Shown in pieces: positions 23,885-35,661 of a stretch of DNA of 64,000 nt. The DNA comes from Parascedosporium putredinis. Lineage: Eukaryota; Ascomycota; Sordariomycetes; Microascales; Microascaceae. Position numbers and translations under genes: made by a program. The stretch covers positions 3,472,001-3,536,000 of the forward strand of contig CASHTG010000001.1 in NCBI GenBank assembly GCA_949357655.1. The letters are read 5' to 3'. The notes beneath the pieces are model-generated. The model did no database searches and was not told where the DNA came from. It saw nothing but the letters and a program-made list of their open reading frames with translations. The first letter of the stretch is position 1. Each line of letters begins with the position of its first letter.

Positions 23885-26800
23885 CGGATTCGTCAAGTTT
23901 TAAAACCGGAGCGAGGCAGAGATGTTCACCGAGGACCGGGGCCGAGGGCGGGACGGAGTTCGTTTTTCTCTTATCGTAGACAGCATCTTAGCTGATGGGC
24001 ACTTCCCACGGCCGCTTGGGGTCACTTGTGGCTGACCAAGTTTTCTTTTCTATCTTCTCTCCCCTTTTTCCTTCTTGCTTCTCTTTTTACTAATGGATGA
24101 ACGGACGGGAAGGAGACCGGGTATGGCGTTTAACTTGCTTTCGTGTGGTGCTACTCGAGCTTTTCACTGGTACTGAATTGTATTGCGGATACCTCAGCTA
24201 TTTTGGTTTGTCGCATGCTCCCGATTTTTCGATGTCCTCCACATGCTGGGACTAGCTTTCTGAATCAAAGTAAAACCTTAAAAACCAAATTCACGTATCA
24301 GGGGATGAGGCATGGATGATGAAATGGATCGATTCATTGGGTTTCCCCTGCTTTCAGACCCAATGGCTGTGAGGCAGTTCCCACTTGCCCACCAACGTAT
24401 TTTCCTTTTCCTCGCCCCTTTTCAGCATAATTTTCAACCAAGCCACGCAAGTGGGAGGGGCCGTGTCTTAGGTGAGGAGACCTCGATCAACGTGTTGCCT
24501 GAGGAGGCCAAAAGGGGATGCCGTTTTGGGAAAAGTTGACGAACGGTGATGAGCTATACACTACTGGAACGCTTGTACACGGGGACTCGTGGATCAATGT
24601 GTGGACTTTTTGTCAAAAGCCAATTGGGAATAAGTTCTTGATGAACTATTTTTCTCAGGGTCATCTGAATGCAGTGGCGGTCAATCTTCCACGTGTAAGT
24701 ACATACAGAGCTAACCCAGTCTTGAGAACGTACCGAGCACCGTTCCAGGCCATGATGCACTCCTTCTCATTGAAGCACTCACTCTAGTTGTAGTCTAGTC
24801 GTGGGTGCATGAGGCTAGTGCAGCACAGCACCTCTTCGGACTTGGGACCAGCACAGCATTGAGGGTTCTAGCCTGCAAGTATACGGGCTTGACGGGTCAT
24901 CAGGGGATCCGTTGAGTTCACGCACAAATGAAGATGTACCTTGGTGTACGAGAGAATCGACCACAGTCCGATTCCATTGGCTGTGCGAGATAGGCGACAG
25001 GGGAGTGTTTTGTGAAAGGAGCTCTTTGGGCACCGATACTATTAAGTGAGAACCGAGAAGCCTGAGTATTATTTCCTGCCTCAGAAGGCTGACTGTTCCC
25101 GTCCGTCATAGCTCATAGCTTCTCCGACATGAACATGCTGCACCGTTATCAATGGTCTCAGGGAATAAGGGCACTGAAGCATTGTTCGGGCCAGGGCCAG
25201 GTCAGCGATCATCAGCATGTGGCGTTGTCTACTTTTCGTTGAGCTCATGCTACCACCAGACTGTCTTGGCCGTTCTGCCCAGACTTCGGCCAGACGGCAA
25301 GATCAGTCGGTTTCTTTTCCTAGTTTTCCCAGAGAGGACCTACGCTCATACAAAGGCATTTCGTCGTGTAATTAGTTCAATCAATAAAATCGTGCTGCAC
25401 GGGAAAGGCCCAAGCCGTTAACAAAGTGCGAAATCCAGAATCAATGTACTGTATTACTTCTCCTGATGGTACTTGACTTGATGCTTCTTTTGAACGAGCT
25501 TCCGAACCCCGAACTTGCAGCTGCTGGAACTGAGCACTGATGTATCCACGATCAATCTTAATGCCCCCTCTTCAGAGCTCAATGTGCTAGAGTGCTAGGT
25601 ATTATTACGATGGGGCTTGGGGAACATGGCCGAAAGGATCAATCGACTGCTTTCCTTCCTCATCCTCCGCGCCAAGATTTTGAGCATATCCTCGGCTTGC
25701 ATGCTGTAGAAGAGGGAGGGTCTTGACTTGCCTGAGCGATTCTTGCCTGCTCCGACTAATAGAAAAAAAAAAAAAGAGAACACGGCGAGAGACGAAGCAT
25801 CTCGTGGCCGGCGATAGAGAAACTAACCCAGACTTTTGTGCAAGACTGAAGCCAGAAAGGAGTGATACCTGGCCGTCCATGGCTCCTGCCCGAGGTGGCA
25901 GCGTGGATTGGCGTGGGTGATCCGTACAAGTAGTACTTCGTAGATGCAGTCCCAACCCCGATCCCGACCCCAACCCCAGCCCCAGCCCAGGGATTTTCAT
26001 TTGACTAAATGGATTGATCCATCGATGGGTGTAATAACCTGGTGGATCAATGTACTACTTGTGGCAAGTGCACAAAGGTAGGTACCACAGTGCGGGGATT
26101 TGCCATGGCACGCCTCAACCCATCGGTCGATACTTGCGCTTCTCCCGAGTACTTCGTACATGTGGTCAACCGTGGCAGCACTGAGCTTGCTAGCTTGCCA
26201 TAACGGTGGCCTTTGATTGCCTGCGAGCCCCATCCAATTTCTTCTGGACTTTCCCTCTTTGTCGTGTCCCCGGTCGCCCATTTCTCGCGTTGACCCCTTT
26301 CCCCCATGCTGCCCGATGCCAACCTCGACCAGTTCATCTTGAGAAATTCTTTCTCTTCCACGATGAGAGTGTTCCTTCCCCAGTCAAATTGACCGCGCGC
26401 TTTTTTCTTTTTGCTTCCGGCTTCGTCTGTTTCCTCGTAGCTTCCTCGCTAATAGGCCATTCGCCCAGTTCTTTTTCGCTTCGTTGCTTTCCCTTCTCTT
26501 TTCTAATGACCCTTATTTGACGCTCCTTTATAGCCCATTTATTCTTTTTACCACTTAATCCGCAGACTTTCCCGGCCGCCAGCTCCAACCAAACGCCACT
26601 CCTAATCTTCCACTTTGCCGGACAACGCGTCGCGCCTAACCCGCCGCCCACCACCCTTTTTCTTCCCTTCCACCACCACCCGCGCCAAACTCCACGTCCT
26701 CAAATGGTTTTTGCTGCTGCTGGACGCAAAAGTAAAACCTTTTGGTTCCTCTTTGCGCGGTGGAAAGGTTCAAGGTTTCTCGTGACGCGAGTTGAAGAGA

Positions 26801-26975
26801 CTCAGCTGCAGGCGACTCGACCTTCGTCTGCGCTGATCTCGTCGTGGTGAGTTCCGGCCCCCCGTTTTGTTTGAGGCGAAGGGTAGAAGTCAGGGACTCG
26901 ATTCGACGTTGTTTTTCTCCCCCAAGGCGAAGCAAGTCGCGCTAGTCTAACCCCTCCCGCCTTGCGCGAGTGTAG
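23885..26975. other. Intergenic region, about 3 kb
   Basis: No gene supported. It holds the degenerate GGGNTN-type tract on the minus strand (25950-25991), several copies of TACAAGTA- and TTGATC-type words, and the probable promoter and 5' exon(s) of the long coiled-coil gene near its right end. Confidence 0.5.
25950..25991 (-). repeat. Degenerate hexamer G-run repeat (G-quadruplex-capable)
   Basis: About seven consecutive six-base units of the form CCCNAN/CCCNGC on the + strand, giving at least seven closely spaced runs of three or four G on the minus strand. It resembles a degenerated telomere-type repeat, but no perfect telomere unit is present. Confidence 0.7.
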
Positions 26976-29900
26976 GTTCTCGTGAAGACGTCGCCTCAAC
27001 AGTTGTCTCCGTCCCGTCCTGCAGGGGACGGCGAATCCAGGGCTCAGTCTCCAGAGCAGCCTCATTCCCCTGCCCTCTCGACCACCTCGACGGCCGACTT
27101 TGACTTGGACTCTTCTCCCATCCTACCCTCTCTACCCGCCCCCACCCTTTCCAACAGGGCGTTAGAGTTGCTTAGGACCCCCACCCTCCGACGCACCCGA
27201 GGATCGTCGCTTTATCACGGCGAGCTGGGGATCCCCTTATCCGCACACCCATCGCGGACACCTTCGAGAAGAAAGTCTGAGTAGCGAGGCTTCCGAGGAC
27301 TCGCCCATTCACCAACTCGACCTCCACACCCCCTTTCTGCGTCCGCCCCTGAGCTCGCACGAGAGCTTGCGAACCAGACCGAGTACGCTTTTGTCAGCGC
27401 TGCCGTCCTTGCCAACCGCGCAAGGCGACCAACTAGGGGCCTCACCGAAGAGTGGATTCGCCAACATACAGCTGCCGACCTTGCGGAAGGCAGACACTGG
27501 CTTAGCGACGGTACAGGAGAAAGCGGGCCCTCTTCATTGAGTGGCTCAGTTTCTGGAGAACTTGACTGGCTCGAACCCTACGATCTGCAAACGCCTCGAG
27601 CCGTTCCCCACCGATTACACTCGCAACAACACCCTCGGAGACACCCGCGCGGTCGCTCGAGTGTGGAAACTCTTACCCCCGAATCCTTAGCGCGCATGAC
27701 TGGATCTCCCGTCAGCACACGAAATATGACTACTACCGAGGCCGATCAGGCCCGCGGGCATCCGCGGCCGAGGACGTGCCACCGCCTCCTTTGCCCAAGG
27801 ACGATCCCGTCCCCGCCACCCCGCCGAGGCCGGCTGCTGGCCTAATGAAGGAGGGCAGGAGTCCCCGATCCCCTGCCAAGTCCAACCTTTTGAGGGCAAA
27901 GTCGAGCGAGGCCGCATCACAACTTCGAGCCAAGAAGAAGGTTCCTTGGAAGGGAAAGAATATCCTTGTTCTCCTCCCCCTGATGACCTACGAGGCCAGC
28001 CCAACCGCCCTCCCCAGCCTCTGAGGCCGGAAGAGGTGGAACGCATGTTCCGGGATTGGGAGGAGCTCGGCTACGACGTCCATGGCTTTGACCTGAACCA
28101 AGACGCGCCAATCAACCCTTGCGAGACTTCGCAGAGCCGGGCATTCTGGCCTGATCACCAAGACATCGAGAGGGCGCATCGCAACCGCGAGTTCACAGTT
28201 ACCCTCCCCGATCTAAATGGTAAGTAAAATCAATCCTTCCGCACCTCACCTGGGTGTTAATTGTAGGCATGGCGGCTAACGGCTGGTAGCTTGGCGGGAC
28301 TACGTCAATGAACTGAATGAGGCAAAATTGCGCGCTCTGGGCGTGTCCAGCACCGACGAAGAGGCTGCGCCGCTGCCCTCCATTTCACCGGCCACTTCGA
28401 ACACGAGCCGCAACCCTTCAAGTCAGCATCCAGGGCAGCCCTTCTCCCCTCCGATCCCTCCTTCATCGGCCTCGAGCAGCCACTTCCCATTCCCAGCGCC
28501 GTTTATGCCCGGCGGACGTGGCTCTGCGGTTACGAGTCCCGGCATACCATCCACCGCCTCGCCCGTGTCGTTTGGGGCAATTCCCGGAAAATACAACCCC
28601 CGCCAGTCCATTTCCATTCCCGCTGGCGCATCGCCTTTCAATTTCCTCCGCAGCCTTCGCCGCAGAGCTGGTCTCAACAGTCTCTCCTCATGCAGGCCGT
28701 TAACCGTGGTGATTCACCTTCCTTGAGCATGACAGGCCTCATCTCCCCGTCCTCGCCGTTCCAAATCAGCGGCAGCCCCGCCTTCAACACGCACCAGAGG
28801 CACCAATCTTTGCAGTATCCGTTGTTGCCGCATCAGCAGGTGATGCACTTCCCTGCTCGAGCCACCCCTACTCTTCACGAGCTTAGGGAGGTCGATGAGG
28901 AGGGACTGAACAAGAGTCCTTCCAAGACGCCCGAACCTCTCAAGGACAACCAAGACGAGCTTCAAAGGGAGATTGACGAAGCTGAATACCACCTCGAGGA
29001 GCAGCTGCGTAACGAGCTAGAGCACGAAGATTACAGCCCGCACAACCAAGACAACCGCGTGGACACGGGCAACGCCTACGGGTCGTCTCACGGGCGACAC
29101 CAGTCGGTCCAATTTGCTCTCCCCGAACAAGTCGTCGGCAACACCGGACCTGACCCTGTCCTGCATCATCCCCGGCCCCATAGCAGAGGACACTCCCTCT
29201 CTCATAATTTCTTTATGCGCCACGACGAGCCCCAGAGTGGCAGCGCCGAGAACGCTTTCGCTCGGTTTAACGCCCCGGTTGAGCCCAACCCTCATGCGGT
29301 CGAGGAGGCATACGAGATCGAAACAAACCCCAGCAACCTCGGCACGCCTGTTCAGGACTTTGACTTTGCAAGCGTCCTCCAGCAGAAGGCGCACCAGCGT
29401 AACTTCTCTACCACGAGTAACCCTTGGAACGACTCTGCCTCTGTAACGAGTCACAACGGTACCCGCCGTCTAAGCCATACCAGTAAGCCGTCAATTTCGA
29501 AGCTCAATGTCGAGGCCCCCGAGTTCAAATTCAACCCCGAAAACTCGTTCCAACCTACCGGTGAATTCGTCTTCGGAGGAAACGCCTTCCAGCCTCAGCC
29601 GACTTTGCTGCAGATGAATCCTCTCTTCCAGGCTGCTGCCCCTTGTCAGCTACCTCGAGCCAGTTTAGTATGTCGACAACGTCCAAGATCAATGCCAATG
29701 CCCCCGTTTTCTCTCCGGGTCGAAGTGAATTTAGCTTCTCCGCCTCTGGCCCCAAGTTCCGACCGGATGCACCAGCCTTTACTCCCTTTGGCAGCAGCAC
29801 CTTCTCCGACACCGTAACCAGCCCCCGCTCTGGATCGGAGAGTGTGGGCAAGCGAACCAGCTCCATCTTTGGCAACATCGAAATCCCCGCCGCTGATATC

Positions 29901-32900
29901 ATCAAGCCGGCCAAGAAATCAAGGCTGTGCCAATTGTGCGGCCCTCGAGTAGCCAGTCGCAGCGGTCGTCATCCCCGATGGCGTGCAAGAGGATGCGGAT
30001 GGGCGCCTCGTAGATAACTCTCGTGCCAAGAGAGCTCGCGCTGCAGACGCTGGTGATGGCGATTCGGTACCTCTATTTGCCGACCCGACCAGCTTCCAGG
30101 AACATGTCGCTTCCCCGACCAGCGAAGGCCAACAGCTTCCCTCCGATAATAGGTCTGGTGATGAAGGTACTGGACTTGCCGATACCTCGATGTCTTCCAT
30201 GTTTACAGCGGAGGCAAATGACGCCAAGCCTACTGCTGCTACCTCGGCAGTTGCGAGCCCGTCCGAGACCTCCCCTTACTGGGGGTCCTTCGAATTCGAG
30301 AACAGGGCCGATATCCAGAACTTCAACAATGCATTGCCGCCTGGCGAGCGCCCGCCATCGTTCAGGGGCCACAAGAAATCTCTTTCTGCTACCGCGAAAC
30401 CTTTTACGCCCGGAGGCTTTGGCTATAGAGATATCGTGAGTGATGGGGAGGCTGATGAACCAGCTCTGATGACCGATGAGGAAATTGTGGGTGAAGAGAC
30501 CCCCTTGCGAGCCATCAAGAGCCTAAGCTCCCCGTGGAGCCTACCGAAGAGGCTGAGGACATCTCGCAAGTGGAGGAGGTTGACACTCAGGAAGAGCCCG
30601 TCGCCGCCGAGAGCGACGAGGAGCTTGCGGTGGAGAGCGAGGGCGAGCCAGCTGATGCCACGCCCATTCGACAGCCGACCCCGCCCCTCTCCTTCATCGG
30701 GTACCCCATGGTCTTGCCGCTTCTCGATACGCTTCGCCGCCACCTAAACCCAGAGGTCTTGCCGCCTCTCGGTTTGCCACTGCTTCGCCCGAGCCCCAAG
30801 TGGAAGAGATTCTGTCCCCAGAGTCTGTCCACGCGAATGACTCGGATCGCGCATTGTCTGTGGCCCGTTCGCCCTCGCCACTATCAGCCCTCTCTGCAGA
30901 GGAGGATGTAGATGCGGAGCACTTCAATGTGGAGCCCCTACCTGCTGAAGAAGATAACTTCATTGACGAAATTCCGTATGAAGCAGAGCCTTTGGATGCG
31001 ACCACCGATGCCTCTGCACTTGTTGAAGAGACTGGAGAAGCGGCCGAGGTGCCTAGTCTTTCCTTCGAGGAGATCGATGCTGTCATGCGTCATATCAACG
31101 ACCATGACCCCACCAAGGGGGTCAACAGAATACAAGATGGATCACCTCAGTGGCATCAGCCGAGCCCGACTCGCCAGATTCCGCTCAACATCGTCAATGC
31201 CGAGTCTCCCTTGCATCTGCCTCCCAGCCAGCACTTCCGTAGCGACGCGCCAAGCCCTAGCCCTCGCCGCTACCACGCTCTCCCTGGCGAAGTTGTCCAT
31301 CCCCAGATGACGACGGAGCTGGATGACCCGTTCGTCGATGGCCCAGGAAGCATCCAGTCCTTTGAAGGTGCGGTGCAGCGTCTTGGCGGTAGCCACACCC
31401 TTCCAGCTAGCGACTGGGACCAAGACTTTAGCGATGCTGAGCACGAGAAGCTCGAGGGGCGAGTCCAGTTCTTCGATGGCCGCGTCAACGATGTGGTTAG
31501 CAACATCTTGGCCTCCCGTCTCGATCCCGTCGAGAGGTCTCTGGAGTCTATCCAGCAATTGCTTCTCGATTCTGCTACCCGCCGCGGTACCTCATCTCGC
31601 CGCGAGCGTCGTAGCGTGTCCCAGGAAAGTGATGCAGACGATGAGGATGATGAGGAGCCTGCCCCTCGCCGTTCCATGAGCCCTCAGCGCAGCCGCCGTA
31701 ACGACCAAATCCGTACTGCCGTTCTTGATGCCCTCGTCTCCCACCAACGTGCCCAGCCTCAACTTACCGTCCCGGATGTCCCCGTTCCTGATAGCTCACA
31801 GGTGCTCCAGGCGCTGGAGGACCTCAAGGATCACTTGGGCAGCTCGATGAGGCTCGACTTCCGTGGCGATGATCTTCGCAACATTGTCGAGGAAGCCGTT
31901 GAGCGCCGTATGCCTCAGACTCCCCCATTGATACCGACACCAACGCCAAGCTTAGTGAGTTGCAAGCCAAGGTCATTGACCTCGAGCAACGCCTTCATAT
32001 CGAGCAGGTCAAGGTCGAGAAGGAGGTTGATGACCGCCGTGCCGCTCAGGACCGCGCCGCCGAGCTTAGCCGTACTCTCGAAACCGCCGAGACCAAGCTT
32101 GTGGTGGAGATCTCGAACCGGAGTGCCTTTGATCAACGCATCGGCGACCTCGAAGAGAAGCTGCGCACCCAAGAGGAGCAGACCGAAGGTGAACTCAAGG
32201 GCCGACGCGCGGCAGAGGATAGGCTCTCTGAGGTCCAGCGCCTCCTCCGCATCTCCACCGAGGAGGAGACGAGGCTACGCGAGACCCTCGATGAAAGGGA
32301 TCAACGAATCAAGGCCATTGAGCACTCTAGCGGAGAGGCGACGATGCGCCTCGCCCGACTAGAAGCCGCCGAGACGAACTCTACCCAATCCCGTTCCGAA
32401 CAGACGAACCGGATCAACGTCATGGAAAGCGATCTTCGCAACGTGAAGCAAGAGGCCGCGCATTGGAGGTCGGAAGCAGAGCATGCCGGAGAAAAGGTAC
32501 GACGCTTGGGCGCCGATCTCGACCAGGCTCTGAACGAGAAGAAGCACCTCCACAAGGTGCTCGACACTCTGGGCACGCAGCTCGAGGAGAACGAGCGTGT
32601 TCGCGAAGCCTGGAGGGGCAAGTTCATGTCCATCCAAGAAGATATGGCTAGGGCGGCCGCTCAAATCACCGAAGAGAACGCACGCCGGAGCAAGAAGGAG
32701 CAAGCCCTCATTGCTCGCCAAGAAGTACTCGACGCCAAGCTGCAAGCGGAGGCTCGAACTCGGGAGCGATTGGAGACGGAGCTCGAGCGTCTCGAGGGCA
32801 TCGAGCGTCAAGGCATGCGCGCCGTGAACGAGTCTAAGCGGCTCGAAACAATTCTTGGCGAGCTCCGAAACGAGAACCACCAGCTGCACCAGACTGCCAC

Positions 32901-34281
32901 GCGATACCAACGAGAGTTTGAAGAAGCGCGGGAGTCGGGCGCTAGCGAGGTTCGTCGTGTCCGAGTGGCGATGCAGGCCCAGCTTGACGAGGCCAACAAT
33001 CACGTCAACATGGTGAGGGAGGATCTTGAGGAGCAGATCTCAAAGCTCAGGGGTGAACTTGACCACACCCGAATCGACGTTGACTCGGCCAAGGCCCAGA
33101 GCGAGATGCTCTTGGAGGAGGCTCACTCCAACAAGACGACCGAGATCCAGACGCTGATGGAGAAGCACCAAAACGAGCTAGAGGATATGCAAACCCGCCA
33201 TGAACGACAACTTACCAACGCCGTGGACGATGCACAGACGAGGGAAGAGCGCTTGCTAGAGCGCTTGAGCTTGTCGAGCTCGAGGACCGAGCACCTACAG
33301 GACCGCATCATCCACCTCGAGGAAAAGCTGGAGATTGCCAAGGAGGCCGCCCGTGCTGCCGCTCAAGCTGCAAAGACGGCGCCTGTAGAGTCCGTCGTCC
33401 CGTCATCCCCGTCAACCCGACGCCGGCCCAGCGCACTGCCCGAGAAGATTTCCCCGCAGGCCCTGCGCGAATCAATCATGGTGCTCCAGGAGCAGCTGCA
33501 GGAGCGTGAGCAGAGGATCGAGGAGCTGCAGCACACGGTGGATGGCCTTGACCCAGATGCCGAGATCAAGATTACCAAGCGCGACGAAGAAATTATCTGG
33601 CTCCGAGAACTCCTTGCAGTAAGGCACGGCGACCTACAGGACATTATCGGCGCCCTCTCGGCTGGTAATTATGATCGCGCTCGCGTCAAGGACGCGGCTA
33701 TCCGCCTCAAGGCCAACCTCCAAATGGAGGAGCAAGAGCGTGAGCGCGCCATGAATGGCGGGTCATCGGTTAACCTCCCGAGTATCGCGCAGACACTCCG
33801 AGAGGCCGCGACCCCCGTGTAGCCCAAGCTGTCGGTCCAATTGCCGCGGCCTGGGGAAGCTGGCGCAAGGCGCAGCCCTCGCTAGGCAGTCTTTCTGGCG
33901 TGCTCTCATCACCGGCGTCGGTGAACGGCCGAACTCACACGCCCTCAAAGGTTGGACCCTCGACCCAGGGCAACAACAGCCTCCTGGGTGGCCTCTTGAC
34001 ACCTCCCGCCTCTGGACTCCGTCAGACGCCACCGACGGCGTTCCCATCCGCCCAGCCGGCTGCGTTTAGCACTGGCGGCCGCCGCTATACCGGCCAGCGG
34101 AGCGAACACACTAGCCGTGCATCCATTTCGTCCAGGCGGTCAGAAAAGATGCCCGCCGTCGGAACACCCCCGCCACACGGAACGCCCAGAGCCAGTCACT
34201 CCTCCAATGATGGAGCGAAGCGGCTACGACTCTGATGCTAACCCTGGCGATTTCGACGACCATGGCTTCTTTGACGACTAA
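26976..34281 (+). CDS. Large Ser/Pro-rich and coiled-coil protein, function unknown
   Basis: About 2,400 residues, broken into many frames. Order: Ser/Pro-rich N-terminus; a conserved block with ARRPTRGLTEEWIRQHTA; a second with VPWKGKNILVLLP and ERMFRDWEELGYDV; a long acidic disordered middle; a continuous coiled coil of about 500 residues (31960-33600); a conserved segment LAVRHGDLQDII...DAAIRLKANLQMEEQERERA; and a tail ending GYDSDANPGDFDDHGFFDD. Similar proteins are, I believe, labelled 'myosin class II heavy chain' or 'involucrin repeat protein' in fungal genomes, but no motor domain exists here. One intron lies near 28220-28288. Frame breaks fall near 27275, 27330, 27760, 27979, 28636, 29651, 29921, 29960, 30513, 30695, 31914, 33808 and 34190. 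An upstream exon ending at a donor near 26847 (ATG 26704) is possible, but its frame does not join cleanly. Confidence 0.75.
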
Positions 34282-35661
34282 AGGAGACGATTAAACTTAC
34301 TTGACTGTCTGGTATCAGCCTATGCTATCACAAGCCATGCCCAAGACAAACAAACACATTTTATTTTTCCTTTGTACACCGAAAACTAGAGGAGGACGAT
34401 CGACCGCAAACGAGGGGTTTTGCCACGGTACCCTTGGTATCTCGTGTGCTTCTTCCCCCTCCCCCAAACAAAATCTACGAAAAAAAAACAAACAAACGCC
34501 CATGAAATCAAGGGTCTGAATTCCTCGCTGCCGAAGGCTTGGATTCGGAATGTTGCTGGAAAGACGGGAAACTAGAATGATACCCATTGACTCGCGATGA
34601 AGGTGCCGAAAGACTTTTGCGCAGCTACCCAAATTGTCTGACTGTTTCTAGCGCGTTCAAGCTCTTGCTTTTCTTTTCTTTTTTTTTTTGCTCTCCTTGC
34701 GTCCTTGGTTGTTGTTTTCTGCATCAAAAGTCGATTACGAGGCAATACCTTTGACCTCTTCTCACTGTTCCATTCTTTCCTCGCACATATGTTGTCTTTG
34801 CTTTTTTCTTTCTCCTTTTTTCCTTTGTCCAACTATTATGACGAGACGGCGGCATCGTCAGGTCGCTCGCTCTGAGTGGGCCTGTTCTTCACAATCGTTT
34901 TCTTGTCTCCTCATTCACACTCGTTCGCATGCCTGTTTTCCTGCTTGGGGGCTTGATCCCACTCTTTCTTCTAGCTCCATACTTTACCTAGCTCTAATAT
35001 TCGTGATAAGCTTTTACTTCATATGCTTGCCTTCCTTGCTCTCGTGAAGCTGTGATATGCATGTCTATGGAGAGCCTCTGGATTGGTGGGTTTGACGCCT
35101 GATATGAAACTAAAGTCTGCTCCATCAGGCTGCCACGTATTGACTGACGCTTTGACGCGCGGTATTAATAGCAGTGACCAACTGCCCGTGCGGATAAATA
35201 GGTGTGGGATGATTGATATCCAGTGTTGGCGCTTCTCGCTCTTCTCAAGTCAACAACTCATCGTATCACGTGACTCCGCCCGTGCCGACGTGTCGCGGAC
35301 TGACCACCACATTTCTCAGTCGCGTCGTGATGTAGCGCAGTGCCGCCTTATGGTTTCTATTCACTCCCCTGTCCATTCCTCTCTTCTCTTCTCTCTAATT
35401 TGACTTCTCCTTCGTTCAATTAGTGCCCCATTATTAAAGGACAGGCCGCTTCCGACCAGCAGGTATATAACGAACCAGGGGACCACCATTCGGAGAGCGG
35501 AGCGCGGAAGTAGCCGTCGCAACGAAATCGCCTTTCTTCTTCCGTTTAAGGGAAGGATATATTAGAGCTTGCAGATACACGTAGTCGGGACGGATGCCCT
35601 CATGCCATACTCCCTGAGCTGTACAGGCCGGGACGGCTCTAATGGCTGAAAGTAGACCAAG
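34282..35661. other. Intergenic region upstream of REV3
   Basis: 3' flank of the coiled-coil gene and promoter side of REV3. No gene supported. Notable are T-rich tracts (34670-34690), and TCACGTGA at 35266-35273 about 390 bases before the REV3 start. Confidence 0.5.
35266..35273. promoter_or_regulatory. TCACGTGA palindrome upstream of REV3
   Basis: Perfect eight-base palindrome with a CACGTG core, matching bHLH-type (Cbf1-like) sites. It is the second such site in the window. Regulatory use is inferred only from position. Confidence 0.3.

Noticed and set aside
26704..26847. First exon of the coiled-coil gene starting at ATG 26704
   Set aside because: Donor at 26847 and acceptor at 26975 are good, but the joined frame hits a stop unless one base is missing in the exon; kept only as a possibility.
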